64,000 nt of DNA from Nocardioides salarius (GTDB taxonomy: Bacteria > Actinomycetota > Actinomycetes > Propionibacteriales > Nocardioidaceae): positions 2,604,001 to 2,668,000 of the forward strand of contig NZ_JAFBBZ010000001.1 in assembly GCF_016907435.1 (NCBI RefSeq). The letters run 5' to 3'. Below the pieces are notes generated by a model, which saw only the letters and a program-made list of their open reading frames with translations, was not told the origin of the DNA and did no database searches. A program made the translations under genes and the position numbers. This document shows, piece by piece, positions 49,958 to 60,289 of this stretch. Numbering within the stretch: the stretch's first letter is position 1; every line of letters begins with the position of its first letter.

Positions 49958-49995
49958 CTCGATGCCGAGAGTACGGTACCGAGTACCGAATCGAG
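49958..49995. promoter_or_regulatory. Candidate TetR operator
   Basis: CTCGAT (49958-49963) and ATCGAG (49990-49995) bracket an inner palindrome. CGGTACCG (49974-49981) is perfect, and GGTAC-CGA-GTACC (49975-49987) overlaps it. It lies in the 74-bp gap between the TetR gene and the dehydrogenase pair and overlaps both promoters. Confidence 0.5.
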
Positions 49996-50008
49996 AGGTG
50001 GAGCGCGC

Positions 50009-50869
50009 ATGACGAGTGTCGAGAACGTCGGAGTGGTGGGCTGCGGCCTGATGGGGGCCGGCATCGCGGAGGTCTCCGCGAGGGCGGGCCTCGACGTGGT
50101 GGTGGTCGAGTCGAGCCAGGCCGCGGCCGAGGCCGGACGGGCCCGGCTCGAGGCGTCCCTGCAGCGTGCCGAGTCGCGCGGCAAGCTCGACTCCGCCGAC
50201 GAGGTCCTGCAGCGCATCCGGGTCGAGACCGAACTCGATGCGCTGGCCGACCGCGGCCTGGTCGTCGAGGCGATCGTGGAGGACGAGGCCGTCAAGGTCG
50301 ACCTCTTCAAGCGCCTCGACGAGATCGTCACCGCGCCCGACGCGATCCTGGCCAGCAACACCTCGTCGATCCCGATCATGAAGCTCGGCGTCGTGACCTC
50401 GCGGCCCCAGCAGGTGCTGGGCATCCACTTCTTCAACCCGGTGCCGGTGCTCAAGCTCGTCGAGCTGGTGCCGAGCCTGCTGACCTCGGAGGAGACCACG
50501 GCGACCGCGCGGTCCTTCGTCGAGGACCTGCTCGGCAAGCGCTCGATCCTCTGCCAGGACCGCGCCGGCTTCGTCGTCAACGCGCTGCTGGTGCCCTTCA
50601 TCCTCTCCGGCATCCGGATGATGGAGTCGGGCTTCGCCTCGGCCGAGGACATCGACCAGGGCCTGGTGCTCGGCGCCGCCCACCCGCAGGGCCCGCTGGC
50701 CCTGGCCGACCTGATCGGCCTCGACACGACCAAGGCCGTGGCCGAGTCGTTGTACGAGGAGTTCAAGGAGCCCCTCTACGCGCCGCCGCCGCTGCTGGCC
50801 CGGATGGTCGACGCCGGCCTGCTGGGCCGCAAGTCGGGCCGTGGCTTCTACACCTACGACAAGAAGTGA
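50009..50869 (+). CDS. 3-hydroxyacyl-CoA dehydrogenase (3-hydroxybutyryl-CoA type)
   Basis: This 286-aa NAD-dependent enzyme oxidises 3-hydroxyacyl-CoA. The Rossmann motif is GVVGCGLMGAGIAEVSARAG (about residues 7-26). The catalytic region has NTSSIPI and GIHFFNPVPVLKLVELVP with the active-site His, and GFVVNALLVPFI starts the C-terminal domain. The LGRKSGRGFYTYDKK end is typical. The length fits the short monofunctional class. It is 8 bp before the acyl-CoA dehydrogenase gene, so they are an operon for fatty-acid or butyrate oxidation. Confidence 0.92.
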   Translation: MTSVENVGVVGCGLMGAGIAEVSARAGLDVVVVESSQAAAEAGRARLEASLQRAESRGKLDSADEVLQRIRVETELDALADRGLVVEAIVEDEAVKVDLFKRLDEIVTAPDAILASNTSSIPIMKLGVVTSRPQQVLGIHFFNPVPVLKLVELVPSLLTSEETTATARSFVEDLLGKRSILCQDRAGFVVNALLVPFILSGIRMMESGFASAEDIDQGLVLGAAHPQGPLALADLIGLDTTKAVAESLYEEFKEPLYAPPPLLARMVDAGLLGRKSGRGFYTYDKK

Positions 50870-50877
50870 GTGCACCC

Positions 50878-52050
50878 GTGAGCGAGACGACCGACCTGTA
50901 CGCCCTCTCCGAGGAGCACCGCGCGATCCGGAGCGCCGTGCGCGACCTGGTCGAGGCCAAGGTGGCGCCGTACGCCGCCGTGGTCGACGAGGAGGCGCGC
51001 TACCCGCACGAGGCCTCGGCGGCGCTGCAGGCCGCCGACTTCCACGCCCCGCACGTGCCGGAGGAGTTCGGCGGCGCCGGCGCCGACGCGCTGGCGACCG
51101 TGCTGGTGATCGAGGAGGTGGCGCGCGCCTGCGTGTCGTCGTCGCTGATCCCCGCGGTCAACAAGCTCGGCTCGCTGCCCGTGCAGATCGCCGGCTCGCA
51201 GGAGCTGAAGGCGAAGTACCTGGGTGCGCTGGCGCGCGGCGAGGGCGGCTTCTCCTACTGCCTCTCCGAGCCCGAGGCCGGCTCGGACGCGCTGTCGATG
51301 AAGACCCGCGCGGTGCGCGACGGCGACCACTGGGTGCTCAACGGCACCAAGCGGTGGATCACCAACGCCGGCGAGTCGGAGTTCTACACCGTCATCGCCG
51401 TCACCGACCCCGAGAAGCGCTCGAAGGGCATCTCGGCGTTCGTCGTGGAGAAGTCCGACGAGGGCGTCTCCTTCGGCGCCCCGGAGAAGAAGCTCGGCAT
51501 CAAGGGCTCGCCGACCCGCGAGGTCTACCTCGACAACGTGCGCATCCCCGCCGACCGGATGATCGGCGCCGAGGGCACCGGGTTCGAGACGGCCATGAAG
51601 ACCCTCGACCACACCCGCGTCACCATCGCCGCCCAGGCCGTCGGTGTCGCGCAGGGCGCCCTCGACTACGCGCTGGAGTACGCCAAGGAGCGCGAGCAGT
51701 TCGGCAAGAGCATCGCCGACTTCCAGGGCCTGCAGTTCATGCTCGCCGACATGGGCATGAAGGTGGAGGCCGCCCGTCAGATGACGTACGCCGCCGCCGG
51801 CCGCTCCGAGCGCGGCGACTCCGACCTGACCTTCTTCGGCGCCGCGGCCAAGTGCTTCGCCTCCGACGTGGCCATGGAGGTCACCGTCAACGCCGTGCAG
51901 GTGCTCGGCGGCTACGGCTTCACCCGCGACTACCCGGTCGAGCGGATGATGCGCGACGCCAAGATCACCCAGATCTACGAGGGCACCAACCAGGTGCAGC
52001 GGATCGTGATGGCCCGCCAGCTGCTGGCCGGGGTGCAGTCGCAGATCTGA
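50878..52050 (+). CDS. Acyl-CoA dehydrogenase
   Basis: This 390-aa flavoprotein introduces the alpha,beta double bond in acyl-CoA. Marks are SYCLSEPEAGSDALSMKTRA (FAD contact), GTKRWITNAG, REQFGKSIADFQGLQFMLAD, and the C-terminal IYEGTNQVQRIVMARQL, where the Glu of YEGT is the likely catalytic base. The GTG start is 8 bp past the previous stop. It should act in the same pathway as the hydroxyacyl-CoA dehydrogenase, under the divergent TetR. Confidence 0.95.
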   Translation: MSETTDLYALSEEHRAIRSAVRDLVEAKVAPYAAVVDEEARYPHEASAALQAADFHAPHVPEEFGGAGADALATVLVIEEVARACVSSSLIPAVNKLGSLPVQIAGSQELKAKYLGALARGEGGFSYCLSEPEAGSDALSMKTRAVRDGDHWVLNGTKRWITNAGESEFYTVIAVTDPEKRSKGISAFVVEKSDEGVSFGAPEKKLGIKGSPTREVYLDNVRIPADRMIGAEGTGFETAMKTLDHTRVTIAAQAVGVAQGALDYALEYAKEREQFGKSIADFQGLQFMLADMGMKVEAARQMTYAAAGRSERGDSDLTFFGAAAKCFASDVAMEVTVNAVQVLGGYGFTRDYPVERMMRDAKITQIYEGTNQVQRIVMARQLLAGVQSQI

Positions 52051-52057
52051 GCCGCTG

Positions 52058-52465
52058 GTGATCGTCGAGTCCTATCCCGCTGAGTTCCTCTTCTCGGTCA
52101 TCGGTTCCATCGCCTGCTTCGGTGCCGCAGGTCTTGCGTGGTGGCAGCACCAGTGGTTCCTTCGCGGATTCGGGAAAGCGGGGGTCGACGACTTCAGGAG
52201 CCGGCGAGAGGCGGTGTGGCGAGCGAGGCTGGGATTCACCTTCCTGCCCTCGTCGCTCATCCTGGTGTGCATGGCCTGCACCCTCGGGCTCGCCGCTCTG
52301 GCCATGGCGCTGGAGATCCGAGCGCTGTTGGTCCCGATGGTGCTCTCGCTCGTCATCGGCGCAGGAATGACGGTGTGGACATGGAAGGAGTTCGATCGCC
52401 CCAGTCCACGCCGTCAATGGCCCGAGTTCGCACTCAATCTGCGGTCCGAGCTGCGCGGGCGATGA
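52058..52465 (+). CDS. Small membrane protein, three predicted helices
   Basis: This 135-aa protein has hydrophobic segments at about 8-28 (FLFSVIGSIACFGAAGLAWW), 60-85 and 88-110, with a basic loop (RGFGKAGVDDFRSRREAVWR). It has no recognised family. The GTG start is 8 bp after the dehydrogenase stop, so it may be co-transcribed, though its codon use is less GC-biased than its neighbours. It could be a recent or horizontally acquired gene. Confidence 0.55.
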   Translation: MIVESYPAEFLFSVIGSIACFGAAGLAWWQHQWFLRGFGKAGVDDFRSRREAVWRARLGFTFLPSSLILVCMACTLGLAALAMALEIRALLVPMVLSLVIGAGMTVWTWKEFDRPSPRRQWPEFALNLRSELRGR

Positions 52466-52495
52466 TTCGCCCGCCCCGCGCCGGTCCACCTCCTC

Positions 52496-52981
52496 ATGAC
52501 GAACACGACGATGTACCCCTGCCTGTGGTTCGACGGGGTGGCCGAGCAGGCCGCCGAGCACTACGTGGGGATCTTCCCCGGCAGCCAGGTTGACAAGGTG
52601 TGGCGCTCGCCCGCCGACACCCCGGCCGGGCCGGCCGGACAGGTGCTGGTCGTCGACTTCACGCTCGCCGGTCAGCGTCTCCAGGCCCTCAACGGCGGGC
52701 CCGAGTTCCGCTTCAGCGAGGCCGTGTCGCTCGTCTTCGAGTGCGAGGACCAGGCCGAGGTCGACCGGCTGTGGGACGCACTGGCTGCCGACGGCGGTGA
52801 GCCGGGGCCGTGCGGCTGGATCAAGGACCGCTTCGGGCTGTCGTGGCAGATCGTCCCGCGGCGGCTCAACGAGCTGTTGGGCGACCCCGATCCCGACCGT
52901 GCCCGCCGGGCCATGGAGGCGATGCTGAGCATGGGCAGGCTCGACGTAGCCGAGCTCGAGCGGGCGGCCGCCGGCGGCTGA
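52496..52981 (+). CDS. VOC-superfamily protein (PhnB/3-demethylubiquinone-type)
   Basis: This 161-aa protein has the glyoxalase/bleomycin-resistance fold: YPCLWFDGVAEQAAEHYVGI at the start, LVVDFTLAGQRLQALNGGPE in the middle, and CGWIKDRFGLSWQIVPRRLN with the metal-binding pattern. The closest known group is the PhnB-like VOC family of unknown function. Only one βαβββ half-repeat is well marked, so it should dimerise. The substrate is unknown. Confidence 0.85.
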   Translation: MTNTTMYPCLWFDGVAEQAAEHYVGIFPGSQVDKVWRSPADTPAGPAGQVLVVDFTLAGQRLQALNGGPEFRFSEAVSLVFECEDQAEVDRLWDALAADGGEPGPCGWIKDRFGLSWQIVPRRLNELLGDPDPDRARRAMEAMLSMGRLDVAELERAAAGG

Positions 52982-53200
52982 GCGGCGCTCAGGTGGTGAA
53001 GCGACGAGCAGAGCCGGCCGTGGCGAGATCAGTCCACGTCGAGACCTTAGGTTGTCTATCCGGCTTTATCTGTGTCACATGAAGTGCCCTCAGGGTTCTG
53101 AGCCAACGAGTGGCGGCGGGCTGTCCCGCTCACGGCCGCCGATGACAGCCGCGACCCGCGTCGCGCGGCTCGCGTGTCCGGACTTTCGGCCCTGCCGCGA

Positions 53201-53226
53201 TGTTTGCAAAGGACACCGGCTGGTTA
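53201..53226 (+). promoter_or_regulatory. Possible SigB/F-type promoter of the formaldehyde-dehydrogenase gene
   Basis: GTTT, 16 bases, then GGTTAC resembles the actinobacterial SigF/SigB consensus GTTT-N14-16-GGGTAT. It lies about 55 bp before the ATG. The 299-bp gap 52982-53280 otherwise shows no gene. The match is partial. Confidence 0.35.
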
Positions 53227-53280
53227 CGGGTGCGCCATCGCGCTTCCGCGCGACCCGTCCCGACACCAAGGAGGAGCGAG

Positions 53281-54417
53281 ATGCGAGCTGTCGTCTACAA
53301 GGAGCCGCACCAGGTGGAGGTCGAGGAGGTCGACGACGCCAGGATCGAGGACCCGACCGACGTCGTGATCAAGGTGACCACCGCCGCCATCTGCGGCTCC
53401 GACCTGCACATGTACGAGGGGCGCACCGGCGCCGAGGCCGGCATCGTCTTCGGCCACGAGAACATGGGCGTCGTCGAGGAGGTCGGCAGCGGCGTCGCGT
53501 CGCTGAAGAAGGGCGACCGGGTCTCGATCCCGTTCAACGTCGCCTGCGGCTTCTGCAAGAACTGCCTGGCGGGCAAGACGGGGTTCTGCCTGACGGTCAA
53601 CGCCGGCTTCGCCGGCGGCGCCTACGGCTACGTCAGCATGGGCCCCTACCGCGGCGGCCAGGCCGAGTACCTGCGGGTCCCCTTCGCCGACTTCAACTGC
53701 CTCCCGCTGCCCGAGGGCGACCAGCACGAGCGCGACTTCGCGATGCTGAGCGACATCTTCCCCACCGGCTACCACGCCGCGACGATGGCGCAGGTCAGCC
53801 CCGGCGAGACCGTCGCGGTGTACGGCGGCGGCCCGGTCGGGCTGATGGCCGCCTACTCCAGCCTCATCAAGGGCGCGTCGAGGGTCTTCCTCGTCGACAG
53901 GGTCCCCTCGAGGCTCGACCTGGCCGAGAAGATCGGCGCCATCCCGGTGAACTTCGGCGAGGTCGACCCGGTGGAGGTGATCACCGACCAGACCGGTGGT
54001 GAGGGCACCGACAAGGGGATCGACGCGGTCGGCTACCAGGCCACGGTCTCGGACGGTGAGGAGCAGCCCGCCGTCGTGCTCAACCAGCTGGTGCACACCG
54101 TGCGGCCCACGGGCAGGCTCGGCGTGGTCGGCCTCTACGTCCCCAGCGACCCGGGCGCACCCGACGAGAACGCAGCCGAGGGCAAGCTGCTCTTCGAGGT
54201 CGGCAAGCTCTTCGAGAAGGGCCAGTCGATCGGCACCGGCCAGGCCGACGTGAAGGCCTACAACCGCCAGCTGCGCGACCTGATCGTCGCCGGGCGGGCC
54301 GAGCCCGGGTTCGTGGTCTCCAAGGAGCTGCCGCTCGAGGGCGCGCCCGAGGCCTACGAGCGCTTCGACAAGCGCGAGGAGGGCTACTCCAAGGTCCTGC
54401 TCCACCCCTGGGAGTGA
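53281..54417 (+). CDS. Glutathione-independent formaldehyde dehydrogenase-like zinc enzyme
   Basis: This 378-aa protein belongs to the medium-chain dehydrogenase family. The catalytic zinc site is in ICGSDLHMYEGRTGAEAGIV and FGHENMGVVEEVGSGV. A structural-zinc cysteine lobe follows (ACGFCKNCLAGKTGFCLTVN), and the NAD-binding site is VAVYGGGPVGLMAAYSSLIK. The long insertion and GFAGGAYGYVSMGPYRGGQA are typical of the FdhA-like group, which oxidises formaldehyde without glutathione. AAGGAGG precedes the ATG. Its substrate could be another aldehyde. Confidence 0.88.
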   Translation: MRAVVYKEPHQVEVEEVDDARIEDPTDVVIKVTTAAICGSDLHMYEGRTGAEAGIVFGHENMGVVEEVGSGVASLKKGDRVSIPFNVACGFCKNCLAGKTGFCLTVNAGFAGGAYGYVSMGPYRGGQAEYLRVPFADFNCLPLPEGDQHERDFAMLSDIFPTGYHAATMAQVSPGETVAVYGGGPVGLMAAYSSLIKGASRVFLVDRVPSRLDLAEKIGAIPVNFGEVDPVEVITDQTGGEGTDKGIDAVGYQATVSDGEEQPAVVLNQLVHTVRPTGRLGVVGLYVPSDPGAPDENAAEGKLLFEVGKLFEKGQSIGTGQADVKAYNRQLRDLIVAGRAEPGFVVSKELPLEGAPEAYERFDKREEGYSKVLLHPWE

Positions 54418-54421
54418 GCGG

Positions 54422-54477
54422 GAGCCGACGGCGAGCGGGGCTCCGGCAGGGGCCCCGCTCGCTCGCCGGCCGTCGGC

Positions 54478-54479
<2 letters not shown>
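54422..54479. terminator. Long GC-rich terminator between convergent genes
   Basis: GAGCCGACGG (54422-54431) pairs with CCGTCGGCTC (54470-54479), and inner GCGAGCGGGGC/GCCCCGCTCGC arms extend the stem. The right arm includes the rnj stop codon. It serves both the dehydrogenase and rnj. Confidence 0.75.
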
Positions 54480-56163
<1,684 letters not shown>

Positions 56164-56241
56164 TCGGTGTCCTCACGTGCGTAGGGGAAGCGGTCGGGTC
56201 ACCCGGCCGCCCCGTCAGGGTAGTGGTCCCCGGCCGCCACG

Positions 56242-56247
56242 TAGAGT
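56242..56247 (+). promoter_or_regulatory. -10 hexamer of a leaderless prfC promoter
   Basis: TAGAGT ends 6 bases before the GTG at 56254, fixing that start. Confidence 0.55.
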
Positions 56248-56253
56248 CGACGG

Positions 56254-57825
56254 GTGGATGAACCCGACCTCCGACCGCGCCGGACCTTCGCCGTCATCAG
56301 CCATCCCGACGCCGGCAAGTCGACGTTGACCGAGGCGCTGGCCCTGCACGCGGCCGTGATCGCCGAGGCCGGAGCGGTGCACGGCAAGGGCGGTCGCAAG
56401 GGCACGGTCTCCGACTGGATGGAGATGGAGAAGGCCCGCGGCATCTCGATCACCTCCGCCGCGCTGCAGTTCGCGTACGGCGACCACGTGGTCAACCTGG
56501 TCGACACCCCCGGGCACGCCGACTTCTCCGAGGACACCTACCGGGTGCTCTCGGCGGTCGACTCCGCGGTGATGCTGGTCGACGCGGCCAAGGGCCTCGA
56601 GCCGCAGACGCTCAAGCTCTTCCAGGTCTGCGCCCACCGGGGCATCCCGGTGATCACGGTCATCAACAAGTGGGACCGGCCCGGCCTCGACCCGCTCGAG
56701 CTGCTCGACTCGATCGAGAAGCAGATCGGGCTGCGACCCACCCCGCTGACCTGGCCGGTCGGCGTGGCCGGCGACTTCCGCGGCGTCCTCGACCGGCGTA
56801 CGGGCGGGTTCGTGCGCTACACCCGCACCGCCGGCGGCAGCACCCGGGCGCCCGAGGAGCACCTCGACGCCGCCGCGGCGGCCGTCGCCGAGCCGGAGCG
56901 CTGGGAGGAGGCCCAGGAGGGCGACGAGCTGCTCAGCGCCGACGGCGCCGACCACGACCAGGAGAGCTTCCTGGCCGGGCGCACCACCCCGGTGCTCTTC
57001 GCCTCGGCGCTGTCGAACTTCGGCGTCGCCCAGATCCTGGAGGTGCTCATCGAGCTGGCGCCGCCGCCGGGGCCCACCGTGGCGGTCGATGAGAGCGAGC
57101 GCCAGCCCGACGACGACTTCAGCGCCTTCGTCTTCAAGGTGCAGTCGGGCATGGACACCGCCCACCGAGACCGCCTCGCCTACGCCCGGGTCTGCTCGGG
57201 CACCTTCGAGCGCGGCATGGTCGTCACCCACGCCACCACCGGTCGCCCCTTCACCACCAAGTACGCCCAGGCCGTCTTCGGTCGCGAGCGCACCTCGGTC
57301 GAGCGGGCCCGGCCCGGCGACATCATCGGCCTGGTCAACGCCTCCGCGTTGCGTGTCGGCGACACCATCCACGCCGGCCCGCCGGTGCGCTACCCGCCGA
57401 TCGCCAGCTTCGCCCCCGAGTACTTCAGCACCGTCAGCGTCACCGACACCGGACGCTGGAAGCAGTTCCGCAAGGGCATCGAGCAGCTCGACCAGGAGGG
57501 CGTGATCCAGGTGCTGCGCTCGGAGCTCCGCGGCGAGCACGCGCCGGTGCTGGCTGCCGTCGGCCCGATGCAGTTCGAGGTCGTCAGCGCCCGGATGGAG
57601 TCGGAGTACCGCGCCCCGGTGCGGCTGGAGTCCCTCGACTACTCCATCGCCCGCCGGGTCGACCCCGAGCAGCGTGACGAGGTCGCCGCGCTGCGCGGGG
57701 TCGAGGTCATGCAGCGCACCGACGGGGCGCTGCTGGCGCTCTTCTCCGACCGTTGGCGCCTCGAAGCGATCGAGCGGATGAACCCGCACCTCACCCTCGA
57801 GCCGCTCGTGGCGGGCCGGGGCTGA
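56254..57825 (+). CDS. prfC: Peptide chain release factor 3
   Basis: This 523-aa translational GTPase removes RF1/RF2 from the ribosome after termination. The P-loop is SHPDAGKST, switch II DTPGHADFSEDTYRVL, and the guanine motif NKWDRP (a W replaces the usual L). Domains II and III follow (about 290-520), with VFGRERTSVERARPGDIIGL and QEGVIQVLRSEL. The RF3-specific switch-I region GRKGTVSDWMEMEKARGISI is present. The length is normal. Actinobacteria vary in having RF3, so its presence is notable. Confidence 0.95.
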   Translation: MDEPDLRPRRTFAVISHPDAGKSTLTEALALHAAVIAEAGAVHGKGGRKGTVSDWMEMEKARGISITSAALQFAYGDHVVNLVDTPGHADFSEDTYRVLSAVDSAVMLVDAAKGLEPQTLKLFQVCAHRGIPVITVINKWDRPGLDPLELLDSIEKQIGLRPTPLTWPVGVAGDFRGVLDRRTGGFVRYTRTAGGSTRAPEEHLDAAAAAVAEPERWEEAQEGDELLSADGADHDQESFLAGRTTPVLFASALSNFGVAQILEVLIELAPPPGPTVAVDESERQPDDDFSAFVFKVQSGMDTAHRDRLAYARVCSGTFERGMVVTHATTGRPFTTKYAQAVFGRERTSVERARPGDIIGLVNASALRVGDTIHAGPPVRYPPIASFAPEYFSTVSVTDTGRWKQFRKGIEQLDQEGVIQVLRSELRGEHAPVLAAVGPMQFEVVSARMESEYRAPVRLESLDYSIARRVDPEQRDEVAALRGVEVMQRTDGALLALFSDRWRLEAIERMNPHLTLEPLVAGRG

Positions 57826-57828
57826 GCC

Positions 57829-59193
57829 CTACCTGACGGCGGGCACGCCGACCAGCTCCGGGCCGGCGGGGGAGCAGCAGCCGCCGCCCCCGGCCTGGAC
57901 GTCCTCGGCGTCGTACGTCGGCGCCGCGCCGCACACGCCGGTCTCGGGCAGCACCAGCTCGACCCGGTCGGCGGCCTCCTGGTCGCCGGCGATCTCGGCG
58001 ACGACCGAGCGGACCTGCTCGCAGCCGGTCATCGTCAGGAACGACGGCGCCCGGCCGTAGGACTTCATGCCGACGATGTAGAGGCCCTGCTCGGGCTGGC
58101 GCAGCACCGAGGCGCCGTGCGGGGAGACAGAGCCGCAGGAGTGGTGCTCGGGGTGGATCTCGGGGGCCAGCAGCCGCGGCGCCGACAGCTCGGGGTCGAG
58201 GTCGAGGTGGACCTCGCTGAGCCACGACACGTCGGGGCGGAAACCGGTCACGGCCACCACCTCGTCGACGTCGGCGACCTGGCGGCCGTCGAGCGAGGTC
58301 AGCACCAGCCGCCCGGTCGCCTCGTCGCGGTGCACCCCGGTGGTCCGGAAGCCGGTGACGGTCTCGACGGTGCCCGACTCGGCCACCGCCCGGGCGTGCT
58401 CGCCGAGCGCGCCGCGCGCCTCGAGCTCGTCGGCGTCACCGCCGCCGAAGGCGTGCCCGACGTCGCCGCGCCGCAGCAGCCAGGTCACCCGGGTGCCGGC
58501 CTCCTCGGCGGCGAGCCGGCCCAGCGCGACCAGCGCGTTCTGCGCCGACGCGCCGGCCCCGGCCACCACCACGTGCCGGCCGGCCAGCCGGGCACGCAGC
58601 GCGGGGTCGTCGACGTCGGGGACGGCGTAGGTGAGGTGGTCGGCGTGCTCGCGCTCGCCCGGGGCGGGGTAGCCGTCGGTGCCCAGCGGGCCCGGCTGGC
58701 CCCAGGTGCCGGAGGCGTCGACCACCGCGGCCGCGCTGCGCACCTCGTGGCCGCGCGGGGTCTCGACGTGCACCGCGAACGGCACCCGCTCGCGGTCCAC
58801 GGCGACCAGCAGGTCGCGGCCCTGGCGCGCCACCCCGGTGACGCGGTGGCCGGTGCGGACCTCGACGCCGGCGGCGACGAGGGCCGCGGCGAGCGGGCGC
58901 AGGTAGCGCTCGACCCACTCGGCGCCGGTCGGCGGCGTCGCGTCGGTCGGCCGGGTCCACCCGGTCGGCTCGAGCAGCCGGGCCGCGGCGTCGTCGACGA
59001 GCTCGGACCACGGCGAGAACAGCCGCACGTGGGCCCACTCGGTCACGGCCGCACCGGCGCCCGCACCCGCCTCGAGCACGACGACGGGCAGCCCCCGCTC
59101 GTGGGCGTGCGCGGCGGCGGCCAGCCCGATCGGTCCGGCGCCGACGACGACGAGCGGCTGCGCGGTGGTGGGGGTCAGGGCGGAGTGGGGCAT
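57829..59193 (-). CDS. NAD(P)-binding flavoprotein of an arsenic cluster
   Basis: This 454-aa flavin monooxygenase-like protein has an FAD motif (VVVGAGPIGLAAAAHAHERG, about residues 14-33) and a second Rossmann motif (VVVAGAGASAQNALVALGRL, about 190). VAVTGFRPDVSWLSE lies in the C-terminal half. The tail has Cys421 (GVCGAAPTYD) and a vicinal pair Cys439-Cys440 (GGGGCCSPAGPEL), which could bind trivalent arsenic. It is divergent from the ArsR-GNAT fusion and separated by three operator-like palindromes. Similar flavoproteins sit in actinobacterial ars loci. The reaction is not known. GAGGA precedes the chosen ATG. Confidence 0.82.
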   Translation of the reverse strand: MPHSALTPTTAQPLVVVGAGPIGLAAAAHAHERGLPVVVLEAGAGAGAAVTEWAHVRLFSPWSELVDDAAARLLEPTGWTRPTDATPPTGAEWVERYLRPLAAALVAAGVEVRTGHRVTGVARQGRDLLVAVDRERVPFAVHVETPRGHEVRSAAAVVDASGTWGQPGPLGTDGYPAPGEREHADHLTYAVPDVDDPALRARLAGRHVVVAGAGASAQNALVALGRLAAEEAGTRVTWLLRRGDVGHAFGGGDADELEARGALGEHARAVAESGTVETVTGFRTTGVHRDEATGRLVLTSLDGRQVADVDEVVAVTGFRPDVSWLSEVHLDLDPELSAPRLLAPEIHPEHHSCGSVSPHGASVLRQPEQGLYIVGMKSYGRAPSFLTMTGCEQVRSVVAEIAGDQEAADRVELVLPETGVCGAAPTYDAEDVQAGGGGCCSPAGPELVGVPAVR

Positions 59194-59208
59194 CGCGGTC
59201 CTCGTTTT

Positions 59209-59277
59209 CATCGACGTTGGTCGATGTAGACAGCATCGACCCGTCTCGATGGATGCAACCATCGATCCGTGTCGATC
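59209..59277. promoter_or_regulatory. Three ArsR-type operator palindromes
   Basis: CATCGAC-N4-GTCGATG (59209-59226) is perfect. CATCGA-N6-TCGATG (59234-59251) is perfect. CATCGA-N6-TCGATC (59260-59277) has one mismatch. Centres are 25-26 bp apart. The array fills the divergent gap between the flavoprotein and the ArsR-GNAT gene and overlaps the former's promoter region. Confidence 0.7.
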
Positions 59278-59282
59278 GAGGC

Positions 59283-59288
59283 TAGGCT
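59283..59288 (+). promoter_or_regulatory. -10 hexamer of a leaderless promoter
   Basis: TAGGCT ends 7 bases before the ATG at 59296. The third operator palindrome lies just upstream, where bound repressor would block RNA polymerase. Confidence 0.6.
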
Positions 59289-59295
59289 GGTCGGC

Positions 59296-60213
59296 ATGAG
59301 CAGCCCCGCCCACACCGGCCCCGTCGTCGGCCCCGTTGGCGACGCCGCCGTCGCCCCCGTCGCCCCGCCCGTCGGTCTCGACCTCGACACCGCGACGACG
59401 TACGCCGAGTGGTTCGCGACGCTGGCCGACCCGACCAGGGTGCGGCTGCTGCACGCGGTGGCCTCGAGCCCCTCGGGCGCGGTGCGGGTCGGCGACCTGG
59501 CCACGGCGCTGGGCATCAGCCAGGCCACCTGCTCCCACCACGTGCGCCGGCTGGCCGAGCTCGGCTTCGTCGTGGTCGACAAGGTCGGCACCGCCAGCCT
59601 GGTCTCGGTCAACGCGGCCTGCTGCACGGGGCTGCCGCACGCGGCCGACGTGGTGATGGGCACCCTGACCGCGGCCCCCTGCTGCCCCGAGGACCTGCCC
59701 GGCGACGTGCGTACCCGCGCGATGACCGAGGCCGACCTGCCGCGGGTGCAGGAGATCTACGCCGAGGGCATCGCCGGGCGCCAGGCCACCTTCGAGACCG
59801 AGGTGCCCGCGCTCGACGCGCTGCGCGAGCGCTGGTTGCCGGGGCACCGCTGGGTGGCCGAGCTGCCAGGCGGTGCTGCCGAGCCGGGCCGGGTCGTCGG
59901 GTGGACCGGGGTCTCGCCGGTCTCGGCGCGCGCCTGCTACGCCGGGGTCGGCGAGACCACCGTCTACGTCGCCGCCGAGGCGGGCGGGCGCGGCGTGGGC
60001 CGCTCGCTGCTGCACCGCCAGGTGACCGAGGCCGACGCCGGCGGGCTCTGGACGCTGCAGGCGGTCGTCTTCCCCGAGAACCGGGCCAGCCTCGCGCTGC
60101 ACCGCAGCGCCGGCTACCAGGTGCTCGCGGTGCGCTCCCGCATCGCGCGCCTCGACGGGCGGTGGCGCGACACGGTGCTGCTCGAGCGGCGCCGCGCCGA
60201 GGACCCCGACTGA
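59296..60213 (+). CDS. ArsR-family repressor fused to a GNAT acetyltransferase (ArsN-like)
   Basis: This 305-aa fusion has an ArsR winged helix (about 35-108, ATLADPTRVRLLHAVASSPS, then LGISQATCSHHVRRLAELGF). Cysteine sites Cys79, Cys109-Cys110 and Cys129-Cys130 are arranged as in As(III)-sensing members. A GNAT domain follows (about 138-300, MTEADLPRVQEIYAEGIAGR, ATFETEVP, VYVAAEAGGRGVGRSLLHRQ, ASLALHRSAGYQVLA). The IY...ATFET form resembles ArsN1, which acetylates the arsenic antibiotic arsinothricin, and phosphinothricin acetyltransferases. It probably senses arsenic and acetylates an arsenical, an unusual regulator-enzyme fusion. Start chosen from the leaderless promoter. Confidence 0.85.
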   Translation: MSSPAHTGPVVGPVGDAAVAPVAPPVGLDLDTATTYAEWFATLADPTRVRLLHAVASSPSGAVRVGDLATALGISQATCSHHVRRLAELGFVVVDKVGTASLVSVNAACCTGLPHAADVVMGTLTAAPCCPEDLPGDVRTRAMTEADLPRVQEIYAEGIAGRQATFETEVPALDALRERWLPGHRWVAELPGGAAEPGRVVGWTGVSPVSARACYAGVGETTVYVAAEAGGRGVGRSLLHRQVTEADAGGLWTLQAVVFPENRASLALHRSAGYQVLAVRSRIARLDGRWRDTVLLERRRAEDPD

Positions 60214-60289
60214 GACCCCGGCTGAGACCCCGCTCGAGAGGCTGCGCGACCGCCCGGGCGGGTGGGGGCGTGGCTGGTTGGGTGGGGCC

